The notes under the pieces were generated by a model that did no database searches, was not told the DNA's origin, and worked only from the letters and a program-made list of their open reading frames with translations. Below are positions 1-6,174 of a DNA stretch of 21,098 nt, one piece after another (positions within the stretch are counted from its first letter, which is position 1; every line of letters begins with the position of its first letter). This DNA is from an uncultured Lachnospiraceae bacterium. GTDB taxonomy: Bacteria > Bacillota > Clostridia > Lachnospirales > Lachnospiraceae. Where the stretch lies: the NCBI GenBank assembly GCA_900544445.1, contig UQVK01000064.1:1-21098 (forward strand), read 5' to 3'. The position numbers and the translations under genes are program-made.

Positions 1-41
1 TCCCTCGTATGCAGATCCCTGACATGAATTTTTCCATTCAT
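1..41 (-). CDS. 5' end of a gene cut by the window edge, possibly a Y-family DNA polymerase
   Basis: An open frame starts at an ATG at 39-41 and runs off the window. The first residues are MNGKIHVRDLHTR. An AGGGG ribosome binding site lies at 51-55, nine bases upstream; an in-frame ATG at 45-47 is too close to it. The gene begins 20 bases after the stop of the LexA-controlled gene at 62-436, so it is probably in the same SOS operon. In Firmicutes, small SOS genes of this kind often precede a Y-family translesion polymerase (UvrX/DinB type), whose conserved start would come just after these residues. The visible part does not prove this. An overlapping frame from ATG 35-37 is also open, but it sits farther from the ribosome binding site. 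Confidence 0.4.
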   Translation of the reverse strand, partial: MNGKIHVRDLHTR

Positions 42-61
42 TTTCATTTTCCCCTGTATCT

Positions 62-436
62 TTAGTCTATCATCCGAAAAAAATACCACCTGTGATTCTC
101 CACGCTGTAACGGATCTCATAGGTCCGTCTGCGGCCTCCGATCGAAGAGGCGCAGATGAACTGCTCAATCTGAAGCCCCACATAGTGAATGGTTTTTCCG
201 GAAAGCACGCTGCCGATTTCCACCTTCCGGATCCGATTGTCCTCATCCGCATACCGGAACCAGAGCGGATGGAGCTTGCCCGTAGTATCGCACAGGGCCG
301 CCACCTGAATCGGAAGATTCCGGTTCACTTCAACTGCCTCCGGCAGTCTGTGACCGCGGCTCCGGCCTGTTCCCGCCGGTTCCCTGTTCCCATGGTTCCT
401 GTCCTTCATGGCAGTTTCCGCTGCAGTCTGCTTCAT
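62..436 (-). CDS. small SOS-controlled protein of unknown function
   Basis: This is a 124-residue protein with no signal peptide or membrane segment. The first 40 residues are polar and probably disordered. The rest looks like a compact beta-rich domain (roughly residues 42-124), with PLWFRYADEDNRIRKVEIG, then a hydrophobic YVGLQIEQFIC stretch and a final YEIRYSVENHRWYFFRM. This pattern, with a late Tyr-Arg/Trp strand, resembles small partner proteins encoded beside Y-family polymerases (DUF6504-like), but I do not firmly recognise the family. I chose ATG 434-436 because AGAGGTGAT lies just upstream. A longer in-frame start at 455-457 falls inside a LexA box. The promoter carries two LexA boxes, so DNA damage probably induces it. 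Twenty bases downstream another gene begins. Confidence 0.75.
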   Translation of the reverse strand: MKQTAAETAMKDRNHGNREPAGTGRSRGHRLPEAVEVNRNLPIQVAALCDTTGKLHPLWFRYADEDNRIRKVEIGSVLSGKTIHYVGLQIEQFICASSIGGRRRTYEIRYSVENHRWYFFRMID

Positions 437-451
437 AGAATCACCTCTTTC

Positions 452-463
452 GAACATTTGTTC
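452..463. promoter_or_regulatory. LexA (SOS) box 1, perfect
   Basis: The sequence GAACATTTGTTC matches the Gram-positive LexA consensus GAAC-N4-GTTC exactly and is preceded by C, as in CGAAC. It lies just downstream of the expected transcription start of the promoter at 472-500 and 15 bases upstream of the chosen start codon at 436. A LexA dimer here would block initiation or early elongation. Confidence 0.85.
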
Positions 464-471
464 TTTTTATC

Positions 472-500
472 ATCATATTAGAACAAATGTTTGTTGTAAA
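472..500 (-). promoter_or_regulatory. sigma-A type promoter of the SOS operon
   Basis: On the minus strand a -35 box TTTACA (495-500) and a -10 box TATGAT (472-477) are separated by exactly 17 bases. The predicted start of transcription is near 465. LexA box 2 lies in the spacer and box 1 just past the start, the arrangement expected for a tightly repressed SOS promoter. Confidence 0.75.
481..492. promoter_or_regulatory. LexA (SOS) box 2, one mismatch
   Basis: GAACAAATGTTT matches GAAC-N4-GTTC except for the last base. It lies between the -35 and -10 boxes of the promoter at 472-500, so LexA bound here would compete directly with RNA polymerase. Its centre is 29 bases from the centre of box 1, close to three helical turns, so two dimers could bind on the same face. 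Confidence 0.75.
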
Positions 501-503
501 GAG

Positions 504-1814
504 CTATGAAGCATTTCCAGCCATTCCCTCTGCCTTTGCCCTGTTGCGGGTGCGCAGGTTCACATAAAAGCAGTTCATTCCGTCCCGGTACTCCACACCG
601 ATCGCCGCATGGTGCTTTGCCGCAACCTCACTGGCAATCGCAAGGCCGAGCCCGTAGCCCGTTCGGGAGGCCCGCACCTTTTCATCCCGGTAGAAGCGCT
701 GGAAAATCAGCGTCCGCTTCTCCTTCGGTATCGGCTCTCCTTCACTGTTCACCCAGAGCTTTGCCCTGCCGCGTCCGGCCGGCTCCAGCCGGACCTCCAC
801 ACGGCCTGCACTTCCCGCTCTGTCCTCTCCTGCCTCACCCGCTTCGTCCGCTGTGCCGGACGCATATTTGACCGCATTATCCAGAAGAACCGTAACCAGC
901 TGTCCCAGCTGGGAGGCGTCTCCTTTTACAAACACATCGTCCGCCACCTCAAACTGCAGTTCCTTCCCGGCCTGATAAAAAAGAGGTTCAAAAACCAGAA
1001 GCTTCTCCGTCAACACATCGCTGAAGGAGAAAGTTTCCCAGCTTTCCTTCCGCTTGGTCCAGGTATCCCCTTTGGCCAGAAGCAGAAGGCTCTCCACCAG
1101 AGCGCGCATATCCCTGCATTCCTGATTGATATGCTCCAGCCATCTGTCCGCCTCTTCCGGAAGCCCGGCGCAGCGCTCCTGAAGGAGCTCCGCATTGGCG
1201 GTGATGACCGTCAGAGGCGTCTTTAATTCATGGGAAGCGTCCGCCACGAACTGCTTCTGCAGGCGAAGGGACTGCGCGATGGGCCGGACCACCCAGTGAG
1301 AAAACAGGAAGGAAAGGCCCAGAAACAGCAGCCAGATGACCGCGCAGGCCAGACCCCCATAGCGTAAAACCGCATCCAGCACGGTATCTCCATAGGAAGT
1401 ATCCGCGAATACCAGCAGATGGCCGGAGGGCTGTTCCACCCGAAGGTATCTGAGCTGATAACCGTCAAGAATACCGTTATCCGCCTTCGCCGCCATTCCA
1501 AGGAAAGCCAGCTGTTCCAGATAGCCCATCCCGGGGAAGGAGTTATAAGCGCTCTCCCGCATGATAACCTCTCCGTTCTCCGTTACCAGCACGGAAAAAT
1601 AAGGGAGCCTCACCTGGGGAACCGCATCAAAGATCAGCCGTTCTCCGGGCTGTTCCACCGCCCGTTCCAGAATCAGCCTTCCCTCCTCATCCCCTCTGCT
1701 TCGCAGCACCAGTATCAGGGCGGTAAAAGTGATTCCGATCACCGCCGTCACGATGAGCATGTTATAAATGATGAATTTCCGCCTCAGCCGGCTGATTTCC
1801 TTCATGTTTTTCAC
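504..1814 (-). CDS. membrane sensor histidine kinase
   Basis: A 436-residue HisKA-type sensor kinase. Membrane segments lie at about residues 14-37 and 154-175 and flank an extracytoplasmic sensor region of about 115 residues with no recognised fold. There is no clear HAMP domain. The H-box ASHELKTPLT carries the phosphorylated His at 195. The N-box LLDNAVKYA has Asn 313, and the G2 box GYGLGLA lies at 386-392. The G1 box reads VNSEGEPIP and lacks the usual Asp of DxGxG, as in some other Firmicutes kinases. An Ala/Gly/Glu-rich insertion (about 319-338) follows the N-box. The GTG start at 1814 is seven bases after the regulator's stop; an ATG at 1803-1805 is an alternative, and neither has a strong ribosome binding site, so translation is probably coupled. 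Its partner is the regulator at 1822-2490. Confidence 0.93.
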   Translation of the reverse strand: MKNMKEISRLRRKFIIYNMLIVTAVIGITFTALILVLRSRGDEEGRLILERAVEQPGERLIFDAVPQVRLPYFSVLVTENGEVIMRESAYNSFPGMGYLEQLAFLGMAAKADNGILDGYQLRYLRVEQPSGHLLVFADTSYGDTVLDAVLRYGGLACAVIWLLFLGLSFLFSHWVVRPIAQSLRLQKQFVADASHELKTPLTVITANAELLQERCAGLPEEADRWLEHINQECRDMRALVESLLLLAKGDTWTKRKESWETFSFSDVLTEKLLVFEPLFYQAGKELQFEVADDVFVKGDASQLGQLVTVLLDNAVKYASGTADEAGEAGEDRAGSAGRVEVRLEPAGRGRAKLWVNSEGEPIPKEKRTLIFQRFYRDEKVRASRTGYGLGLAIASEVAAKHHAAIGVEYRDGMNCFYVNLRTRNRAKAEGMAGNAS

Positions 1815-1821
1815 CGCTTTC

Positions 1822-2490
1822 TCACTTCTTCACAATCCGATAGCCCAGCTTCCTGCTGGTCACAATGCAGATATTCGCCTTTAAAAATTCCAGTTTTTTG
1901 CGCAGAAAGGAGATGTATACTTCCACATTGTTCTCCACCGCGTCCGCATCGCTTCCCCAGACCTTCAACAGCAGGGTTTCCTTGGAAACCACCTGCTCTC
2001 TGTTAACCATGAGGATCCGCATGATATCATATTCCTTTTTTCCGAGGGAAATCTGTTTTTCCGGCCCCCGCAGCGTGTAATCGGCCTGATTCAGGGTGAT
2101 ATTTCCATAGGACGGATTTTCCGGAATCATCTCGCCCCGGCGTCTTACCAGTGTTTTCACCACAGCGGTCAGTTCCTGCATGTCGAAGGGTTTGGTCAGA
2201 TAATAATCCGCCCCGCTCTCCAGCCCGAGCACCCGGTCCTCCAGCTCGCTTTTTGCCGTCAGAATCAGGACGGGGACAAAGCATCCCTTCCTTCGCACCT
2301 CTTTTAACAGGCTGATTCCGTCCATTCCGGGCAGCATGAGATCCAGGATGGCCGCATCGTAGCCCCCGGCAGGCAGCAGCACGGCTCCCTGCCTTCCATC
2401 CTCACAGATATCGCAGTCATACCAGTACTTCAGGATATCCCGGATGGACTCCGCCAGCCGCCTGTTGTCTTCTATAATCAAAATGCGCAT
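1822..2490 (-). CDS. OmpR/PhoB-family response regulator
   Basis: A 222-residue two-component regulator. The receiver domain (about 1-120) has the acidic pair in MRILIIEDN, the phosphoacceptor Asp 50 in ILDLMLPGMDG, Thr 78 and Lys 100 in LTKPF. The C-terminal winged-helix DNA-binding domain (about 125-222) has LGKKEYDIMRILM, VVSKETLLLKVWG and the recognition helix VENNVEVYISFLRKKL. An in-frame ATG at 2536-2538 would add 16 residues, but it falls on the predicted transcription start of the promoter at 2543-2571, and the extension does not belong to the receiver fold; I therefore start at 2490, after AAAGGA. It is co-transcribed with the kinase at 504-1814. A plausible target is the NEW3/ABC operon just upstream, which has direct repeats at its promoter; this is inference. 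Confidence 0.95.
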   Translation of the reverse strand: MRILIIEDNRRLAESIRDILKYWYDCDICEDGRQGAVLLPAGGYDAAILDLMLPGMDGISLLKEVRRKGCFVPVLILTAKSELEDRVLGLESGADYYLTKPFDMQELTAVVKTLVRRRGEMIPENPSYGNITLNQADYTLRGPEKQISLGKKEYDIMRILMVNREQVVSKETLLLKVWGSDADAVENNVEVYISFLRKKLEFLKANICIVTSRKLGYRIVKK

Positions 2491-2542
2491 TTTTTGTTCC
2501 CGTCCTTTTGTTCTCTCTTGGCATCCGGTATAAACCATCCTT

Positions 2543-2571
2543 ATTATATCTTTCCGGCTGGAATTTTACAA
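2543..2571 (-). promoter_or_regulatory. sigma-A promoter of the two-component genes
   Basis: On the minus strand TTGTAA (2566-2571) and a perfect TATAAT (2543-2548) are separated by 17 bases. The predicted transcription start is near 2536, about 46 bases before the chosen regulator start codon. It shows that the regulator and kinase can be expressed independently of the ABC operon. Confidence 0.8.
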
Positions 2572-2645
2572 TCCCGACGGCAATGCTCTCCACCAGGCAG
2601 TTCCACCCGAAAAGATGCGGAAAAATCTCTGAAAATCTCCGCTTT

Positions 2646-2675
2646 CTTCCGGATGCAGCACTTCCGGATACAGCA
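2646..2675. repeat. 15-base tandem direct repeat
   Basis: CTTCCGGATGCAGCA (2646-2660) is followed at once by CTTCCGGATACAGCA (2661-2675), 14 of 15 bases identical. It lies in the 244-base gap between the permease and the regulator, next to a perfect hairpin at 2679-2701. It may be a local duplication or a protein binding site; its distance from the promoter at 2543-2571 (about 75 bases upstream of the -35) would fit an activator site. Confidence 0.6.
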
Positions 2676-2678
2676 ACA

Positions 2679-2701
2679 GGAACCGGACAATGCCCGGTTC
2701 C
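2679..2701 (-). terminator. hairpin, possible terminator after the permease gene
   Basis: GGAACCGG and CCGGTTCC form a perfect 8-bp stem with a 7-base loop, 33 bases past the permease stop in the direction of transcription. No U-run follows on the minus strand, so it is not a canonical intrinsic terminator. On the plus strand CGCTTTTAAAAG follows. It may only pause or stabilise RNA. Confidence 0.4.
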
Positions 2702-2734
2702 CGCTTTTAAAAGTAACTTCTTTATTTTTACTGA

Positions 2735-3748
2735 CTATCTGGCTCTGATTTCCCTGCGCATGAAGCAGATATAGGAAAGCGCAAAGGTGATCAGCGTGGC
2801 GGCCAGCAGAGCCACCAGATGCGGCCATACCAGAAGCAGGCTCTGCCCGAGGGACAGGTAACTGCTGAGGGAACCGGACATCTGCTGCGGCAGAATAATG
2901 TTCGTCGAACGCACCGTTGGATCCATGATGGTAGAAATTGCTTCACTGTACAGGTAGTAGGGCGAAAGCCGGTTCAGGCCGTATAAAAGATCATAGTAAT
3001 CAATCAGCTGTCCCCAGGTCGTCACATCCTCTGCCGGATAGATCACGTTCATCACAATGTTTACCACCAGGGACATGAACAGCGCGAAGAAAATCCAGAG
3101 CGCGATAACGATCATTGCCGATGTAGCCGCATGGCGGCAGATCACCGAAAAAAGGATCGAAAGCGCCAGCCAGAAGCAGATATATACGCCGGTGAAGAAA
3201 AGCATGGACAGAATTCGCCCCGTTTCATCCAGCGTGGGCGGAATTCCCACCGTAATCAGCCCTACCGACATAATGACAAGGCCCATGGAAAATACCATGA
3301 TAAAAATAATGCTCGCACCTGCCAGAAATTTTCCGTTAATCACCGCGTCCCTGTAAATGGGCTGGGAAACCAGACGGTTCAGCGTTCCTTCCGAGCGTTC
3401 GCTGTTAATGGCGTCAAATCCGAGCGTAAGCCCTACAAACGGCCCGAGAAGGGCGATGAAGGTGGTGAAGGAAGGAATCGATTCCCCGCTCAGCGTGAAC
3501 AGATTCAGAAAAATATAACTGGAATCCGACTCAATCGCGTCCGAAAGGCTGGACAGAGCGCCGTACACGCTGGCAAAGCTCGTCAGCAGGATCAGCACAA
3601 GAATGATCAGGAATCGTTTGCTCCTGAGCTGATCTGCCATTTCCTTACAGTAGAGCGCGTACAGGCCGGTGTTCTGTTTCGGCTGTTCATCACTGGTTTT
3701 TACGAAATGCAAAAAGGCGTCTGCTCTTTTTTTGATCGTGCTGACCAT
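2735..3748 (-). CDS. ABC-2 type transporter permease
   Basis: A 337-residue integral membrane protein with about six hydrophobic segments, starting with FLIILVLILLTSFASVYGAL and ending with LVALLAATLITFALSYICFM. Between segments 2 and 3 it has the motif NSERSEGTLNRLVSQPIYRDAVINGK, typical of ABC-2 permeases of the NatB/NosY type, where the loop couples to the ATPase. The likely partner is the ATPase encoded just before it. An ATG at 3791-3793 would overlap the ATPase gene by 104 bases; I prefer ATG 3746-3748 (MVSTIKK) because AAAGGAG lies about 12 bases upstream. This still leaves an unusual 59-base overlap with the ATPase gene in another frame. The substrate is unknown; the large extracytoplasmic loop between segments 5 and 6 could contact the NEW3 protein. 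Confidence 0.9.
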   Translation of the reverse strand: MVSTIKKRADAFLHFVKTSDEQPKQNTGLYALYCKEMADQLRSKRFLIILVLILLTSFASVYGALSSLSDAIESDSSYIFLNLFTLSGESIPSFTTFIALLGPFVGLTLGFDAINSERSEGTLNRLVSQPIYRDAVINGKFLAGASIIFIMVFSMGLVIMSVGLITVGIPPTLDETGRILSMLFFTGVYICFWLALSILFSVICRHAATSAMIVIALWIFFALFMSLVVNIVMNVIYPAEDVTTWGQLIDYYDLLYGLNRLSPYYLYSEAISTIMDPTVRSTNIILPQQMSGSLSSYLSLGQSLLLVWPHLVALLAATLITFALSYICFMRREIRAR

Positions 3749-4700
3749 CTCCCTTATCCTCTCCTTTCTCAAAGTATCTGCGGTAGATTTCATCCAGATC
3801 GCTTCCTCTCTGTCTTAAATGGGATATGGTATAGCCGCTCTGCATCGCCCTGCGGACCAGCTCCCGGCGCAGATCCATACGGGAATATACCACGTAAAAT
3901 TCGCCGTTATGCTCCACTTTGTCCACATTTCCAATTTCCTTCAGCAGCTTCATGAAATCACTGTCGTCCGGAACAGCGGCAATCTCCAGAACACAATGTC
4001 CTTCCTGCTGCATCCGTTTCGCAAGTTCATCAATCCTGCCGCACGCAATCAGCCTGCCGTCCACGAACAGCCCCACCCGGTCACAGATCTGCTGCACCTG
4101 ATAAAGCTGATGGGAGGAGATCAGAACCGTCATGCCGTCATCTTCCGCCATATGCCGGATCAGGCTCATGAGATCCCGGACACCCTGCGGATCAATGCCA
4201 AGCGTTGGCTCGTCCATGATGACAACTTTGGGGTCCTTTATCAGCACGTCCGCCACACCGAGACGCTGTCTCATGCCCCGGGAGTAGGTTCCCGTCTTCT
4301 GATCTGCCGCATAGGTCATTCCCACTCTTTCCAGAAGCGTGTTAATCCTCTCTTCCAGTTCGTTACCCCCAAGACCGTTCAGGCGGCCGGTAAATCTCAG
4401 ATTTTCCCGTCCCGTCATATCCAGGTAAAAACCGACGCTGTCAGGCAGATATCCCACAATTTTCTTTACGGCAAGCGGGTCTCTGGTACAGTTTTTGCCG
4501 TCTATAAACGCGCTTCCGGCCGTAGGCTCCGTCAATCCCAGAAGCATCAGCGTGGTCGTCGTTTTTCCTGCGCCGTTCGGTCCCAGAAGGCCGAATACCT
4601 CGCCCCTTTTAATTCCAAGCGTCAGGTTGTCAACCGCCTTCTTTTCTCCGTAGGCTTTGGTCAGACCTTTCATCTGTATAATCATTCTATCGTCCGACAC
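3690..4700 (-). CDS. ABC transporter ATP-binding protein
   Basis: A 336-residue ATPase energising the adjacent ABC-2 permease. It has Walker A GPNGAGKTT (40-48), signature YSRGMRQRLG (139-148), Walker B VVIMDEP with catalytic Glu 164, the D-loop GID and the switch His 197 in SSH. After about residue 225 comes a C-terminal accessory domain of about 90 residues, as in NatA/CcmA-like export ATPases. Start is GTG 4698-4700 with AAAGGAGG seven bases upstream; the next ATG is codon 6. The last about 20 residues (from GEDKGDGQHDQ onward) overlap the permease gene, are very polar and look like a non-conserved tail created by read-through into the next gene. It lies 36 bases after the NEW3 gene and forms an operon with it. 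Confidence 0.95.
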   Translation of the reverse strand: MSDDRMIIQMKGLTKAYGEKKAVDNLTLGIKRGEVFGLLGPNGAGKTTTTLMLLGLTEPTAGSAFIDGKNCTRDPLAVKKIVGYLPDSVGFYLDMTGRENLRFTGRLNGLGGNELEERINTLLERVGMTYAADQKTGTYSRGMRQRLGVADVLIKDPKVVIMDEPTLGIDPQGVRDLMSLIRHMAEDDGMTVLISSHQLYQVQQICDRVGLFVDGRLIACGRIDELAKRMQQEGHCVLEIAAVPDDSDFMKLLKEIGNVDKVEHNGEFYVVYSRMDLRRELVRRAMQSGYTISHLRQRGSDLDEIYRRYFEKGEDKGDGQHDQKKSRRLFAFRKNQ

Positions 4701-4736
4701 AGCAATGCCTCCTTTCCTGTCTGTTTCATATGGCAG

Positions 4737-5957
4737 TTACCTCCTGCCATATTTCCGGAATACATAGACAAGTCCGGCGGCGACACACAGGATGATCAGC
4801 ACCGCTACAAATCCCCAGAGGGTACTCGTTTTTACGGAAACACGGAACTCCGCGCTGGAGGTCGCCTCATCTGTTTCCGCGGTAAAGGTGGCGACATAGT
4901 CTCCCGTAATCGCTTCCGAGCTGGGCGTTACGGTTGCGACAACCTGCGCGCTGGATCCGGCCGCGATGGAGTCGATGATGCCGTCCTCCACATCATAGGT
5001 AACCTCCCATCCGGAAGGAAGGGAACTGGTGAGCGTGACATTCTGAAGCTCTTCATTTCCGGTATTGGTGACGGTCAGCGTCACATCCGTATCCTTATTG
5101 GCCTGAGAATCAAAGCTCAGACGTCCATCCGGCGTGCTCAGGGAAATGCCGTATGTACCCGTGATAACCACCTTCAGATCAGTGGTCAGCGTCTCGGAAG
5201 CGGATACGGCGCTGCAGGAAATGTCATATTCCCCGGCTTCCACTCCTTCCGGAGGCACAACCTCAACCGTAAGTCCCTGGCTGGTGCTGGACTCCACCTC
5301 AATGCTCGCCACGGACGTGGATTCGTCGGAAGGGACAAAGCTTACCTGCCATCCGGACGGCGCGCTGGAAGAAAGGCTGTAGGATTCTGTAGAAAGTCCG
5401 TTGTTAATCAGCGTGGTGCTGAAGCTGAAGGAGGTTCCCGCGGTGCCTTCCTGCTCCGGGTACTCCGTCGTGAAGCTGCCCGCGCCCGCATTTACCTCAT
5501 TGATTTCAAAGGAAAGTGTGAGAGAATCATAGATTTCTTCGTTTACGTCAGCATCCACCTGTACAGTATAGGTGCCTTCCTCCAGAGCGTCCGGCACGGT
5601 CAGATGCAGGGTAAGCTGGGTTCCCTCCGATGCGGTTCCCACATGAACTTCATTCACTTCATAGTCTCCACCCTGCAGATAACCTTCCCATCCGTCCGGT
5701 AAAGACGCGATCGCAACATCTGCGTTCACAGGACTGCCTGAAGTGTTCGTCAATGTCAGCGTAATGTTCAGCGTCTCCCCTGGTGTGATTGTAACACCGG
5801 GATACTCTGTAGAAAGGCTCAGACCGCCCGCTGCGTGAACGGTCGTCCTGCTTCCCCAGAACATGATCAGAGCCATCATTACTGCGGCAAATGCCGCCAT
5901 CAGAAAACGTACCCTTCCGCAGGACAGTGGTTTTCCGATTCTTGCTGCTTTTTCCAT
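4737..5957 (-). CDS. exported, membrane-anchored protein with three NEW3-like domains
   Basis: A 406-residue protein with a signal peptide (basic start, hydrophobic 17-34, TVHAA cleavage region near 42), three repeats of an immunoglobulin-like beta-sandwich, one C-terminal membrane segment (about 380-400) and a short RKYGRR cytoplasmic tail. The repeats span about 45-153, 155-268 and 270-378. Each has a Thr/Ser-rich early strand, an LxNxG turn (LTNTSGSP, LINNGLST, VTNTGNEE), then PDGW/PSGW followed by EVTY-like strands, and near its end an extended G-x-Y (EGTYTV, AGEYDI, TGDYVA). This matches the NEW3 domain (NPCBM-associated, COG1470). The AAAGGAGG site upstream supports the start. Such proteins are found with ABC-2 ATPase/permease pairs, as here. 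I infer an outside-facing accessory subunit, perhaps binding cell-wall glycan; no substrate is known. Confidence 0.9.
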   Translation of the reverse strand: MEKAARIGKPLSCGRVRFLMAAFAAVMMALIMFWGSRTTVHAAGGLSLSTEYPGVTITPGETLNITLTLTNTSGSPVNADVAIASLPDGWEGYLQGGDYEVNEVHVGTASEGTQLTLHLTVPDALEEGTYTVQVDADVNEEIYDSLTLSFEINEVNAGAGSFTTEYPEQEGTAGTSFSFSTTLINNGLSTESYSLSSSAPSGWQVSFVPSDESTSVASIEVESSTSQGLTVEVVPPEGVEAGEYDISCSAVSASETLTTDLKVVITGTYGISLSTPDGRLSFDSQANKDTDVTLTVTNTGNEELQNVTLTSSLPSGWEVTYDVEDGIIDSIAAGSSAQVVATVTPSSEAITGDYVATFTAETDEATSSAEFRVSVKTSTLWGFVAVLIILCVAAGLVYVFRKYGRR

Positions 5958-6070
5958 AGGTTCCTCCTTTTGCCATTACGGCCTGTTTTTACAAGATCCG
6001 CCGCACATATCACGCATGCTGTATCAAACATAAAAACAGCCCGTGAAATCCGGCGTTCGTTGTTATGCTC

Positions 6071-6111
6071 TTTATAATAACAGAGAAAGCTTTAATGAAC
6101 CTTTAGGAAAT
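6071..6111 (-). promoter_or_regulatory. promoter of the NEW3/ABC operon with direct repeats at -35
   Basis: On the minus strand TTCATT (6094-6099) and TATAAA (6071-6076) are 17 bases apart, about 115 bases before the NEW3 start codon. Overlapping the weak -35 box are two 11-base direct repeats on the plus strand, CTTTAATGAAC (6090-6100) and CTTTAGGAAAT (6101-6111). The 10-11 base period is what OmpR-family regulators recognise, so the regulator at 1822-2490 is a candidate activator. Both promoter and operator are predictions. Confidence 0.5.
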
Positions 6112-6153
6112 TTGAAAATCCTGTGAAACAAAATACGGCTTTTTTTCAGTCGT

Positions 6154-6165
6154 TGAAACGTTTCA
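6154..6165. promoter_or_regulatory. perfect 12-base palindrome resembling a LacI-family operator
   Basis: TGAAACGTTTCA is a perfect palindrome centred on CG, the shape of operators for LacI/GalR-family repressors. It lies ten bases past the stop of the reductase-acetyltransferase gene and about 55 bases upstream of the -35 box of the NEW3 operon. It does not fit the catabolite (cre) consensus because its centre is offset. No LacI-family gene is in this window. Confidence 0.3.
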
Positions 6166-6174
6166 GGAAAGGCG

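Noticed and set aside
2491..2538. Upstream start of the response regulator
   Set aside because: The ATG lies at the predicted transcription start of a strong promoter, and the extension is outside the receiver fold.
3819..5702. Long plus-strand reading frame of 627 codons opposite the ATPase and NEW3 genes
   Set aside because: It mirrors two well-supported genes, has no recognisable domain, and no ribosome binding site; it results from codon bias in the opposite strand.
6152..6167. Catabolite-repression (cre) site
   Set aside because: The central CG is in the wrong place for the cre consensus; the palindrome fits other LacI-family operators better.
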